This document shows, in pieces, positions 1-8,422 of a stretch of DNA of 64,000 nt (its first letter is position 1; each line of letters starts with the position of its first letter). The notes under the pieces were generated by a model that was given only the letters and a program-made list of their open reading frames with translations, did not search any database and was not told the DNA's origin. A program made the position numbers and the translations under genes. The DNA is from Pinirhizobacter sp036499745. Lineage in GTDB: Bacteria > Pseudomonadota > Gammaproteobacteria > Xanthomonadales > Rhodanobacteraceae. Location of the stretch: positions 62,001 to 126,000 of the forward strand of contig NZ_DASYDG010000026.1 of assembly GCF_036499745.1 (NCBI RefSeq). The letters are read 5' to 3'.

Positions 1-1
1 T

Positions 2-76
2 GTTTATGCCATCTGCCGGCGCGTTGCCGCCGCTGAGCTTGCCGAGCGTCAGCAGACGCTCTTCGCGGACGATTGA
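2..76 (+). CDS. 3' end of an unidentified gene (partial)
   Basis: An open frame enters from the left edge and stops at TGA 74-76. It encodes 24 residues, ending ERQQTLFADD, with a hydrophilic C-terminal composition typical of a soluble protein. The remaining 159 bases before the next start hold no convincing gene or hairpin. The family cannot be told from so short a tail, and the frame could be chance. Confidence 0.35.
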   Translation, partial: VYAICRRVAAAELAERQQTLFADD

Positions 77-235
77 TAGCAGCCTCGCTGCCTTTCATCC
101 CCTGCAAGTCGTTTTCAGTTTGGCTTCCCGTTATTACCCTTGTCGTCCCTCTATTTCCCGGTTTATCAAACGGTCTAGCCCTGGAATATCAAGACAGGGA
201 TTACCTCGGGGCGATGCGTCCCCCAAGGGGTTTCC

Positions 236-1138
236 ATGATGAAGTTTGTTCCGTCCGCGCTCGTGGCCGTCCTGTCCCTGGCCGGTTGCGCCCATGCGCC
301 ACGCGCGGCCGCACCCGCCACGGCAGCGCAGGCTGCGACACCCGCCGAACCCGCCGGTCCCGGTGCCGACGACAACCTCAATGCCGTCGCCTGGTCGCAG
401 AACGCCAGCGAGCACGACTTCATCTTCCTGCAGACCTTCCGGGACGCCCAGGAGAAACTTCTCAAGGCGAAGAAAGACCCCGCCTGGGACGCGCTGCCGA
501 AAGACGACCGTGAGGCCCATCCCTCATTGAAAGGCCTGAAGCCTGCCGTGGTCCTCGACATCGACGAAACCGCACTGGACAACTCGCCGTACCAGGCGCG
601 CCTGATCCGTTCCGGCGGGGAATTCAACGAAGCCGACTGGGCTGCCTGGTGCAAGGAAGCCATCGCCCGCCCGATGCCCGGCGCGGTGGAGTTCACGAAG
701 TTCGCGGCCGGCCACGGCATCGCGGTGATCTACATCTCCAACCGTGCGAAGGACCTCGACGAGGCCACCCTCGCCAATCTGCGCTCGGCCGGCTTCCCTG
801 TCGCGGGGAAGGATTCCTTCCTCGGCCTCGGCACCTTCGTCGAGGGATGCGAGCAGGTGGGCAGCGAGAAGGGCTGCCGGCGCCAGCGCGTCGCGAAGGA
901 CTATCGGGTGCTGATGCAGTTCGGCGACCAGATCGCCGATTTCGCGAACGTGCCGGGCAACACGGCCCAGGGCCGCGAGAAGGCGATGACGCCCTATACC
1001 GCATGGATCGGCGAGCGCTGGTTCGTGCTGCCGAATCCCACCTACGGCGCGTGGGAGAGCACTTTGTTCGACAACGACTACACGCTGCCGCGTGCGGAAC
1101 GGCGCCAGAAGAAGGTCGAGTCGCTTCAAGTCAAGTAA
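236..1138 (+). CDS. Lipoprotein acid phosphatase, 5'-nucleotidase e(P4)/HAD class
   Basis: This 300-residue protein is a secreted, lipid-anchored phosphomonoesterase of the DDDD/HAD superfamily, the family that includes Haemophilus lipoprotein e(P4) and class B/C acid phosphatases. Such enzymes dephosphorylate nucleotides or other phosphoesters at the cell surface. The N-terminus is a signal peptide with a lipobox, LAGC, and Cys18 as the lipidation site, followed by an Ala/Pro linker to about residue 45. The nucleophile motif VLDIDET has Asp108 and Asp110. YISNR supplies the motif II serine, and GDQIADF gives the C-terminal acidic pair. AAGGGG at 225-230 is the ribosome site, so ATG 236 or ATG 239 could start translation. 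The gene appears monocistronic and is followed by a terminator. The physiological substrate is unknown. Confidence 0.88.
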   Translation: MMKFVPSALVAVLSLAGCAHAPRAAAPATAAQAATPAEPAGPGADDNLNAVAWSQNASEHDFIFLQTFRDAQEKLLKAKKDPAWDALPKDDREAHPSLKGLKPAVVLDIDETALDNSPYQARLIRSGGEFNEADWAAWCKEAIARPMPGAVEFTKFAAGHGIAVIYISNRAKDLDEATLANLRSAGFPVAGKDSFLGLGTFVEGCEQVGSEKGCRRQRVAKDYRVLMQFGDQIADFANVPGNTAQGREKAMTPYTAWIGERWFVLPNPTYGAWESTLFDNDYTLPRAERRQKKVESLQVK

Positions 1139-1149
1139 GATCAAATAGT

Positions 1150-1195
1150 TAGTTGATAGTATATGAGATGTTGCCTTAGCAATATCATCCAACTA
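1150..1195. other. AT-rich two-tier stem-loop
   Basis: GATGTTGC (1167-1174) pairs with GCAATATC (1179-1186) around a CTTA loop with one G-U pair. TAGTTG (1150-1155) pairs with CAACTA (1190-1195) further out. The island is clearly AT-rich against its surroundings and lies in the 3' flank of the phosphatase gene, about 80 bases before the true terminator. It may be an RNA processing or stability element. No function is known. Confidence 0.35.
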
Positions 1196-1272
1196 TCATT
1201 CTCCTCGCCGAAACCTGTAGCGCCCAAAGCAATGCAGGCAAGGCCATTTCCCTTTCCGGCTTCGGGCTGGAT

Positions 1273-1307
1273 AACCCCGTGAGGCCTCGCGTCTCCGGGG
1301 TTTTTTC
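1273..1307 (+). terminator. Rho-independent terminator after the phosphatase gene
   Basis: AACCCCG (1273-1279) pairs with CGGGGTT (1296-1302), and the stem runs into six T residues. It separates the phosphatase gene from the downstream lipoprotein gene. Confidence 0.75.
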
Positions 1308-1358
1308 TTGGGCGTGTATCCTCCACCTCCCCGCCGACCGCGCCGCCGACCCTTCCCC

Positions 1359-2330
1359 ATGCGCCGCTCTTCCTCCGCCACCTGGGTACTCCTGCTGGTC
1401 ATCGCGCTGCTTGCCGCCTGCAACCGGCAGAAGGAAGCACCGGGCACGCCGGGCGGCGGATCGCCGGAAGACGCTACCCGCGAATCGCTGGCCCTGCTGC
1501 GCGACGGCAAGTTCGACCTGTTCTGGAAACATGCGCTGCCGCCAGCGGACTTCGCCACGCTGCGTGCCGACTGGCCGCGCCGCAACGCCGCACAGGCGCC
1601 GATCAACCCCGACGACGAGGCAAAGTTCGAGGCAGGCGTGAAGCGGCTGACCGAGCCGGATGCGGAGAAGAAACTCTTCGCCGAGCTGCGTCCCACCCTC
1701 GTCCGCTTCGATCGCGACTACAAGGACCAGATGCCGCTCGTTTCCGGTGTCGGCCAGTCGATGGCGCTCACCGCCATCGACCAGGACAAGGACCTCACGC
1801 TGTCGCAAAAGCGTCAGCTGCGGGAAGCGGTGAACGTGATGGCGCCGTGGACGCAGACGGTGGGCTGGGGCGACCAGTTCAAAGCGAAAGAGGCCATCGG
1901 GATCGTGATCGACACCGCGCGCAAGGCGAACCTGTCCACGCCGGAAGCCTTGCATGCGATGACCTTCGAACAATCCATGGCCACATGGTCCGTGGCGTGG
2001 CTGGGCTTCAAGCGCCTCCTCGACGTATACGGGCTTTCGATCGACAAGAGCTTCGAGTCGGTGAGCATCGATACGATCGAGAGCAACGGCGGCTCGGCCC
2101 ATGTGAAGATCGCTTACACGCTGCTCGACAAGCCGATCCAGACCGATGCCACCCTGGTCCTCCTGGACGGCCGCTGGTATGACAGCGACCTTCTCCAGCG
2201 GGTCCGCGACGAGCACGCCCGCCTGGCGCCTCCTGCGCCTGCGACCAGCACGCCCCCGCCTTCCTCCACGGCCGCGCCACCCCGGATCCAGGCTTCCCGC
2301 GCTCCCATGCCGGACGCCAGGGGCCGTTGA
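1359..2330 (+). CDS. Lipoprotein of unknown function
   Basis: The 323-residue product begins MRRSSSATWV and continues with a hydrophobic segment and the lipobox LLAAC, giving Cys21 as the anchor. ATG 1359 places the signal peptide correctly; the frame stays open upstream but without a signal-like start. The body is soluble, rich in charged residues, with a Pro/Thr/Ser/Ala-rich tail from about residue 290. I do not recognise a named domain. The 3' end lies 17 bases before the plsB start, so the two may share a message, although plsB has its own -10-like element. Confidence 0.7.
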   Translation: MRRSSSATWVLLLVIALLAACNRQKEAPGTPGGGSPEDATRESLALLRDGKFDLFWKHALPPADFATLRADWPRRNAAQAPINPDDEAKFEAGVKRLTEPDAEKKLFAELRPTLVRFDRDYKDQMPLVSGVGQSMALTAIDQDKDLTLSQKRQLREAVNVMAPWTQTVGWGDQFKAKEAIGIVIDTARKANLSTPEALHAMTFEQSMATWSVAWLGFKRLLDVYGLSIDKSFESVSIDTIESNGGSAHVKIAYTLLDKPIQTDATLVLLDGRWYDSDLLQRVRDEHARLAPPAPATSTPPPSSTAAPPRIQASRAPMPDARGR

Positions 2331-2335
2331 AGCCG

Positions 2336-2341
2336 TACAAT
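2336..2341 (+). promoter_or_regulatory. -10-like hexamer for plsB
   Basis: TACAAT ends six bases before ATG 2348. If it is a -10 element, the transcript would start at or within a base of the start codon. No clear -35 hexamer is visible. Confidence 0.4.
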
Positions 2342-2347
2342 CCCACG

Positions 2348-4960
2348 ATGTCCGAAATTCCAATGAGTGCGGATCCGCACGTCCATGTCGCCCGATCGCC
2401 CTGGTGGTTCAAGCTGCTGGGTCGCATGCTCGAACCCTGGGTCCGGATCAAGCGCGATCCGGCCGAGCCCACCGCCCTGCTCGTCAGCGGCGCGGCAGTC
2501 TGCTATGCGATCGAGCGCGACGGCACTTCCGACGCACTGATCCTGGAGCGCGCCTGCCGCGAGGCGGGCCTGCCCAGCCCGATGCAGCTTCTCGACCTGC
2601 CGGGCCGCCGCCGGCGCTCGGTGTTCTCGCTCAGTCGCCGGCACGGCTGGCTGTTCGGCCGCACCGACGCCCGTGGACCGCGCGAGCCGATCGGCCAGCT
2701 GATCCGCGCCATCGAGGACGACCCGTCGCGCGACATCCAGGTCGTGCCCGTGTCCATCTACGTCGGCCGCGCGCCGAATCGCGAGACCGGCTGGTTCAGC
2801 GTGCTGTTCGCGGAAAACTGGCTGGTGGTCGGCCGGTTCCGCCGCATGCTCGCGCTACTGCTCAACGGCCGCGACACGGTAGTGCATTTCTCCGCACCAG
2901 TGTCGCTGCGCACGGTACTCGAGGAGTCACGCGGCCTGACGCCGGAGCGGCTGACGCGCAAGATCGCCCGCGTGCTGCGCACGCATTTCCGCCGTATCCG
3001 CGCCGCCGTGATCGGACCCGATCTTTCCCATCGCCGCACCGTGGTCGACGCCGTGCTCAACACCGAACCCGTGCGCGACGCCATCGCCGCCACGGCGAGC
3101 AAGGAAAACATCACACTGGCCAAGGCGCAGCGCCGCGCGCGCGACTTCGCCCTCGAGATCGCCGCCGACTACTCACATCCGGTCGTGCGCTCCACGTCGT
3201 TCCTGCTGTCGAACTTCTGGAACAAGCTCTACGACGGTATCGCCATGCACCACTTCGACAAGGCCCGCGCCGCCGCGCCGGGACACGAAGTGGTGTACGT
3301 GCCCTGCCACCGAAGCCATACCGATTACCTGCTGCTGTCTTACCAGTTGCACCATTCCGGCGTGGTGCCACCGCATATCGCGGCGGGCGTGAATCTCAAC
3401 CTGCCGGGGGTGGGTCCTATCCTTCGCCGCGGCGGCGCGTTCTTCCTGCGCCGCAGTTTCAAGGGCAACGCTCTCTACTCGGTGGTGTTCAACGAATACC
3501 TCGCCCAGCTGGTCGATCGCGGCGTGCCGCTGGAATACTTCATCGAAGGCGGCCGCTCGCGTACGGGCCGCCTGCTGGCGCCACGCGCCGGCATGCTCGC
3601 GATGACCGTGCGCGCCTTCCTGCGCGCGCCCCGCCGTCCGGTGATGTTCCAGCCCGTGTACATCGGCTACGAGAAGCTGATGGAGGGCAAGTCGTACATC
3701 GGCGAGCTGACCGGCAAGCCCAAGGAAAAGGAATCGCTGATCGCCCTCGTCCGCGGACTCAAGCTGCTGCGTCACCGCTACGGCCACGTCACGCTCAACT
3801 TCGGCGAGCCCATCCTGCTGACGCCGATACTCGACGAGGCCGCGGCGAACTGGCGCGAGACCACCGCGGATCCGGACGTGAAGCCGGAATGGATGAGCGG
3901 CCTGGTCGACGACCTCGCCGAACGCATCCAGGTGAACATCAACCGCGCGGCCGACGTGAACCCCATCAACCTGCTGGCCCTCGCCCTGCTGGCGACGCCC
4001 AAGCACGCGATGGCGGAGAACGACCTGCTCGCGCAGCTCGAGTTGAGCAAGGCGATGTTCCAGGAACTGCCCTATTCCGACCGCGTCACCATCACACCCA
4101 TGAACCCGCAGGGCATCGTTGCCTATGGCGAGCAGATGGGCTGGATCCGCCGCGTGCGACACCCGCTCGGCGACGTGCTGGTCACCGACGGCGAGCAGGC
4201 GGTGCTGCTTTCCTACTTCCGCAACAACGTGCTCCACCTCAACGCCGCCGCGGCGTGGGTAGCCGCGTGCTTCCTCAACAACCGGCGCATGTCGCGCTCG
4301 TCGGTGCTGCGTCTCGGGCGCCTCATCTATCCCTTCATCCAGGGCGAACTGTTCCTGCCCTGGGACGCGGACGGTTTCGCCGCGCAGGTGCAGGACACCA
4401 TTGAATTTTTCGTTCGCCGCGGCATCCTCGAGGCCAGCGGGGAAGGCCGCGTGCTCGAGCGCGGGCCGGGCCAGGACGACGGCGCCTATCAGCTGCGCGT
4501 CATCGCGCGCAGCATGCTGCAGGCCTTCGAGCGTTACTACATCGCCATCGCCGCGCTGGTGAAAAACGGCCCGCACACGATGAGTTCCGGCGAACTGGAA
4601 ACCGCCTGCACACTCACCGCGCAGCGCCTGAGCCTGCTCAACGAGTTGTCCGCACCGGAATTCTTCGACAAGGCGCTCTTCCGAGGCTTCATCCAGAAGC
4701 TGCGCGAGGTGAAGGTCGTCTGGACCGATCCGGCCGGCAAGCTGGATTTCAGCGACGCGCTGGAAGACATGGTGCGCGATGCGCGTGTGATCCTCGCCCG
4801 CGAGGTACGCCATTCGATCCTGAAGATCACCCCGGGCGGCGAGAACGACCGCGACTACGACGCCCGTCCGCCCGTGGACCCCGACGACGGCTCCGCCGGC
4901 GAATCGCTGCACGACCGCCACGTCGCGAACGAGCGCGAGCGGCACGAAAAACACCACTAG
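2348..4960 (+). CDS. plsB: Glycerol-3-phosphate 1-O-acyltransferase PlsB
   Basis: PlsB transfers an acyl chain from acyl-ACP or acyl-CoA to the sn-1 position of glycerol-3-phosphate, the first step of phospholipid synthesis at the inner membrane. The 870-residue length is normal for the long proteobacterial form. All acyltransferase blocks are visible: HRSHTD (His321-Asp326, catalytic HX4D), GVGPILRRGGAFFLRR, EGGRSRTGR (substrate binding) and the later FQPVYIGYEK block. ATG 2348 is chosen because a TACAAT element lies just before it. A TTG at 2327 that overlaps the preceding stop codon, and an ATG at 2363, are less likely alternatives. The acidic and histidine-rich C-terminus ends 35 bases before ubiE, so this part of the chromosome carries two membrane-lipid genes side by side. 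Confidence 0.95.
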   Translation: MSEIPMSADPHVHVARSPWWFKLLGRMLEPWVRIKRDPAEPTALLVSGAAVCYAIERDGTSDALILERACREAGLPSPMQLLDLPGRRRRSVFSLSRRHGWLFGRTDARGPREPIGQLIRAIEDDPSRDIQVVPVSIYVGRAPNRETGWFSVLFAENWLVVGRFRRMLALLLNGRDTVVHFSAPVSLRTVLEESRGLTPERLTRKIARVLRTHFRRIRAAVIGPDLSHRRTVVDAVLNTEPVRDAIAATASKENITLAKAQRRARDFALEIAADYSHPVVRSTSFLLSNFWNKLYDGIAMHHFDKARAAAPGHEVVYVPCHRSHTDYLLLSYQLHHSGVVPPHIAAGVNLNLPGVGPILRRGGAFFLRRSFKGNALYSVVFNEYLAQLVDRGVPLEYFIEGGRSRTGRLLAPRAGMLAMTVRAFLRAPRRPVMFQPVYIGYEKLMEGKSYIGELTGKPKEKESLIALVRGLKLLRHRYGHVTLNFGEPILLTPILDEAAANWRETTADPDVKPEWMSGLVDDLAERIQVNINRAADVNPINLLALALLATPKHAMAENDLLAQLELSKAMFQELPYSDRVTITPMNPQGIVAYGEQMGWIRRVRHPLGDVLVTDGEQAVLLSYFRNNVLHLNAAAAWVAACFLNNRRMSRSSVLRLGRLIYPFIQGELFLPWDADGFAAQVQDTIEFFVRRGILEASGEGRVLERGPGQDDGAYQLRVIARSMLQAFERYYIAIAALVKNGPHTMSSGELETACTLTAQRLSLLNELSAPEFFDKALFRGFIQKLREVKVVWTDPAGKLDFSDALEDMVRDARVILAREVRHSILKITPGGENDRDYDARPPVDPDDGSAGESLHDRHVANERERHEKHH

Positions 4961-4983
4961 CGCCCCCTGCGGGGCAACACGAG

Positions 4984-4989
4984 TACCAT
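4984..4989 (+). promoter_or_regulatory. -10-like hexamer for ubiE
   Basis: TACCAT ends six bases before ATG 4996, the same spacing as at plsB. It may drive a leaderless ubiE transcript in addition to readthrough from plsB. Confidence 0.3.
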
Positions 4990-4995
4990 CACGCC

Positions 4996-5745
4996 ATGGA
5001 AAACGAGAAAACCACCCACTTCGGCTTTCGTGACGTCCCGATGGCCGACAAGCAGAAGCTCGTCGGCCAGGTGTTCACGTCGGTGGCGCGCAACTACGAC
5101 CTGATGAACGACCTCATGTCGTTCGGCGTCCATCGTTTGTGGAAACGCCACTTCGTGGCGGTGAGCGGCGTGCGCCGCGGCGACCGCGTGCTGGACCTGG
5201 CCGGCGGCACCGGCGACATCGCAGCCTTGCTCAAGCCCGTGGTGGGCGACGAGGGTGAAGTGGTGGTGGGCGACATCAACGCCGCCATGCTGGGCGTGGG
5301 CCGCGACCGCCTTACCGATCGGGGGCTGGTGGCCGGCTTGCGCTGGGCGCAGATGAACGCCGAAGCCCTGCCCTTCCCGGACTCAAGCTTCGATGCCGTC
5401 ACCATCGCCTTCGGCCTGCGTAATGTCACCGACAAGGACAAGGCCCTGGCCGACATGTGCCGCATCCTGAAACCCGGCGGCCGCGCATTGGTGCTGGAGT
5501 TCTCGAAGGTCAAGAGCGATCTCTTCAGCAAGCTCTACGATTTCCATTCTTTCAAGGTGCTGCCGAAGCTCGGCCAGTTGTTCGCCGGCGACGCCGACAG
5601 CTACCAGTACCTGGCCGAATCGATCCGCAAGCACCCCGACCAGGAAACCCTGAAGGGCATGATGGAGCGGGCCGGCTTCGGAAGGGTGGAAGTGCGCAAC
5701 CTGTCCAATGGCATCGTGGCGATCCATCGGGCGTATAAGTTCTAG
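4996..5745 (+). CDS. ubiE: Ubiquinone/menaquinone C-methyltransferase UbiE
   Basis: UbiE is the SAM-dependent methyltransferase that adds the C-methyl group to the benzoquinol intermediate in ubiquinone synthesis (and to demethylmenaquinol where that exists). The 249-residue protein carries the family start (THFGFRDVP followed by VFTSVARNYDLMND), SAM motif I as VLDLAGGTGD, and the post-motif GLRNVTDKDKAL. It ends in the usual IVAIHRAYKF. It acts at the inner membrane face in the Ubi complex. Two other ubiquinone genes, ubiJ and ubiB, sit about 21 kb downstream, so the pathway is split here. Confidence 0.95.
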   Translation: MENEKTTHFGFRDVPMADKQKLVGQVFTSVARNYDLMNDLMSFGVHRLWKRHFVAVSGVRRGDRVLDLAGGTGDIAALLKPVVGDEGEVVVGDINAAMLGVGRDRLTDRGLVAGLRWAQMNAEALPFPDSSFDAVTIAFGLRNVTDKDKALADMCRILKPGGRALVLEFSKVKSDLFSKLYDFHSFKVLPKLGQLFAGDADSYQYLAESIRKHPDQETLKGMMERAGFGRVEVRNLSNGIVAIHRAYKF

Positions 5746-5797
5746 TCCGACTCGCGCGATTGCTGCAAGCCATTAGATCTGTCACGCGTGAAAATGA

Positions 5798-5816
5798 ATC
5801 TCCTTTGATTGGAGAT
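5798..5816 (+). promoter_or_regulatory. Hairpin overlapping the ribosome site of the 5822 ORF
   Basis: ATCTCC (5798-5803) and GGAGAT (5811-5816) are perfect inverted repeats around TTTGATT. The right arm is also the best ribosome-binding sequence for GTG 5822, six bases away, so pairing would hide it. Confidence 0.35.
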
Positions 5817-5821
5817 GGATT

Positions 5822-6265
5822 GTGCCCGTAGTCCAGAAATTTATCGCGCCTTCGAACCAGCCGACGTCAGTTCCACATCAGCATGCAATAGCGGCTCCTC
5901 GCCCCTCACTGGTCGCCAACGCCAATGACCAGCAGGCACGTCCAGCTCGTCGTGGCGGCGAATCAATCCCGCAATCAACCTCGAAGACGTGCTGCGATGC
6001 TGGAGGCAGCTGGCTCCATGACCAATGGCCCGGCTCGAGGGTCATTCTGAAAGATAATCCATTGACGGAACAGGAACTCGCCGCACTTGATGCTCTGAAC
6101 CAGGTCATCGAGGAGCACGCCGTGGACAGCACAACAGATGACTTTATGGATCAAAGGCAAGCAACCTATCTGAACCTGGCGAAGTCGGGATTCGGCAACA
6201 CGTTGAGGAATGCCCACAAGACTCAGATGCGGTTGTTGGTCGCACAGAAGGACAGGTTCGTGTGA
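5822..6265 (+). CDS. Hypothetical protein, family not recognised
   Basis: The 147-residue frame starts at GTG with GGAGAT upstream. The first 60 residues are Pro/Ala/Gln-rich and look disordered. The rest is amphipathic and charged, with a plausible helical segment LTEQELAALDALNQVIEEHA at about residues 81-100. There is no signal peptide or membrane segment, and I recognise no domain. GC content is somewhat lower than in plsB and ubiE on the left, and neither neighbour suggests a role. It could be a recently acquired or lineage-restricted gene, or a non-coding frame. Confidence 0.45.
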   Translation: MPVVQKFIAPSNQPTSVPHQHAIAAPRPSLVANANDQQARPARRGGESIPQSTSKTCCDAGGSWLHDQWPGSRVILKDNPLTEQELAALDALNQVIEEHAVDSTTDDFMDQRQATYLNLAKSGFGNTLRNAHKTQMRLLVAQKDRFV

Positions 6266-6291
6266 TCGACCAAGCCGAGCGGGGAACGCCA

Positions 6292-6498
6292 ATGCTCACG
6301 GCGTACACCAAGCTGCCAGACGACCCGCAACCGATGAGCCCTGTACGCCGCATTGCTAACGTCATTTCTTCGCATCCAACCCGATGGCGTTACTTCGCTT
6401 CGACGAACGCGCTCAGGCCACCCGGGTTACCGAGGGACACCGCAGTGAGAGACGTGTACGTGCCACTGGCAGCACACCCTGGCCCATCCCGCACCTGA
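6292..6498 (+). CDS. Small hypothetical ORF
   Basis: The frame encodes 68 residues from ATG 6292, preceded by GGGGA at 6281-6285, a good ribosome site. An in-frame GTG at 6262 overlaps the stop of the preceding ORF (GTGA) and would add ten residues, hinting at translational coupling. The product is basic and proline-rich, with no recognisable domain. The pair may form a small operon of unknown function, but the coding evidence is weak. Confidence 0.28.
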   Translation: MLTAYTKLPDDPQPMSPVRRIANVISSHPTRWRYFASTNALRPPGLPRDTAVRDVYVPLAAHPGPSRT

Positions 6499-6554
6499 AC
6501 GGCGGACAAGGTGGTGGCATACTCCGGGTTTCGCCCCATCCCCGGAGCCCCACC

Positions 6555-8420
6555 ATGCGTTACCTGCCCGCCGTCGCGCTTGCCGCGTTCGCGCTGCCGT
6601 TGTCGGCCTTTGCCGCGGATCCCGACTCCTATGCCCAACCGTCGGTGGTCCGCGTCACCCACCTGGATCTGGACCTGGCCGTGGACTTCGACCACAAGGC
6701 CCTGGTGGGCACGGCCACGCTGAAGCTGGACTGGAAGGATCCCAAGGCCCCGGCCCTGGTACTGGACACCCGGGACCTGAAAATTGCCAAGGTCGAGGCG
6801 CTCCGCGCCGGCGGCGCCATCTCGCCGCTTAAATTCACGCTGGCGGCCAGCGACAAGGAACTGGGCGAAAAGCTCACCATCGAGGCGCCGAAACATCCCT
6901 CCCAGGTACGCATTACCTACTCCACCGTACCCACCGCCTCGGGCCTGCAGTGGCTCACTCCGGAGCAGACCGCCGACAAGAAGCAGGCGTTGATGTTCTC
7001 GCAGTCCGAATCCATCCACGCGCGCTCCTGGGTGCCGCTGCAGGATTCCCCGGCCATCCGCTTCACCTACGACGCCCACATCACGGCGCCGAAGGGCGTC
7101 CGGGTGCTGATGAGCGCGATCAACGACGCCAAGCACCCGCTCGATGGCGACTTCACCTTCGACCAGCCGCACCCGATTCCGTCGTACCTGCTGGCGATCG
7201 CCGCCGGCGGCCTGGAGGTCCGCGAGACGGGTCCCCGCAGCGCGGTGTACGCCGAGCCGGGCGTGGTGGCGAAGGCGGCGCACGAGTTCGAAGACACCGA
7301 AAAGCTGATCAGTACCACCGAGAAACTTTACGGCCCCTACGCGTGGACGCGTTACGACATCCTGGTGCTGCCGCCCTCCTTCCCCTTCGGCGGCATGGAA
7401 AACCCCAATATGACTTTTGCCACGCCGACGGTGCTGGTGGGCGACAAGTCCCTGGTGTCGCTGGTATCGCATGAACTGGCTCATTCGTGGTCGGGGAACC
7501 TGGTCACCAGCGCCGCCTGGCGCGACATCTGGTTGAACGAGGGCTTCACCACCTACGTGCAGGGTCGCATCACCGAAGCGGTGTACGGCAAGACGCAGGC
7601 CGATGAAGAGGCATTGCTGTCTGCCCGTGCACTGGAAAAGGGCCTGGCCAAAATGCCGTTGAACTCGCAGAAACTCACGCCCGATCCGCGCAGTGTCGGT
7701 GCGGACGACGCGCTTTCGGATGTGGCTTACGACAAGGGTTCATGGTTCCTGCGCACGCTGGAACAGCGCTTCGGCCGCGACAACTTCGACGCTTACCTAA
7801 AGGGCTATTTCGCACACTTCGCCTTCCAGAGCATCGATACCGAAACCATGCTTGCCTACATGAAGACGAACCTTCTGGATAAATACCCCGGCAAGATGAG
7901 CGAAGCGGAAGTGCACGCCTGGGTGTACGAACCCGGGGTTCCGAAGGACGCCCCGTTGCCCACCGTGGCGCGCTTCGACAACATCGATTCAGAGCGCACG
8001 AAATTCCTCGCAGGGTCCCTCACCGCCGACAAGCTCGATGCCAAGGGCTGGAATACCCAGGAATGGATGTACTTCCTGGACCGCCTGCCCGACGCACCGC
8101 CGCTGGCCAGGATGCAGGAACTCGACGCCGCCTGGCACCTCACCGGTACCCCCAACGCAGAAATCGGCATGCGCTGGTACGCCCATGCCATCGCCGCTGG
8201 CGACAAGGCCGTGTGGAACGCCGCGGGTGAGCACATGCAGCGCATCGGCCGGCTGTACCTGACCACCCCGGTGTACCGGGCCTTCGCCGCTACGCCCGAT
8301 GGACTGGCGTTTGCTGAAGGCGTCTATGCCCGTGCCAGGGACGCCTACCACCCGATGACGCAGAAAGCGGTGGAAGGCATTTTCGCCAAGGCGAAAGCCC
8401 GCCAGGGCAAGGCCAACTGA
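6555..8420 (+). CDS. Secreted M1 family metallo-aminopeptidase (leukotriene A4 hydrolase-like)
   Basis: This 621-residue zinc peptidase removes N-terminal residues from peptides, probably in the periplasm. The signal peptide MRYLPAVALA to SAFAAD supports ATG 6555; the frame is open upstream but lacks a signal sequence there. The order is an N-terminal beta domain (about 25-220), then the exopeptidase motif GGMEN at 279-283. The zinc site HELAH at 306-310 and Glu329 follow at the canonical 18-residue spacing. The C-terminal part matches the helical LTA4-hydrolase-type repeat domain. The stop is two bases before the next gene, so the two are surely cotranscribed. Confidence 0.92.
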   Translation: MRYLPAVALAAFALPLSAFAADPDSYAQPSVVRVTHLDLDLAVDFDHKALVGTATLKLDWKDPKAPALVLDTRDLKIAKVEALRAGGAISPLKFTLAASDKELGEKLTIEAPKHPSQVRITYSTVPTASGLQWLTPEQTADKKQALMFSQSESIHARSWVPLQDSPAIRFTYDAHITAPKGVRVLMSAINDAKHPLDGDFTFDQPHPIPSYLLAIAAGGLEVRETGPRSAVYAEPGVVAKAAHEFEDTEKLISTTEKLYGPYAWTRYDILVLPPSFPFGGMENPNMTFATPTVLVGDKSLVSLVSHELAHSWSGNLVTSAAWRDIWLNEGFTTYVQGRITEAVYGKTQADEEALLSARALEKGLAKMPLNSQKLTPDPRSVGADDALSDVAYDKGSWFLRTLEQRFGRDNFDAYLKGYFAHFAFQSIDTETMLAYMKTNLLDKYPGKMSEAEVHAWVYEPGVPKDAPLPTVARFDNIDSERTKFLAGSLTADKLDAKGWNTQEWMYFLDRLPDAPPLARMQELDAAWHLTGTPNAEIGMRWYAHAIAAGDKAVWNAAGEHMQRIGRLYLTTPVYRAFAATPDGLAFAEGVYARARDAYHPMTQKAVEGIFAKAKARQGKAN

Positions 8421-8422
8421 CC

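Noticed and set aside
3173..4957. 594-codon open frame antisense to plsB
   Set aside because: It is a shadow of plsB codon bias, with no domain, no ribosome site and His/Val-rich composition typical of antisense frames.
4961..4976. GCCCC/GGGGC hairpin after plsB
   Set aside because: The stem is only five pairs with no T-tract, and ubiE follows in the same direction. It is not a credible terminator.
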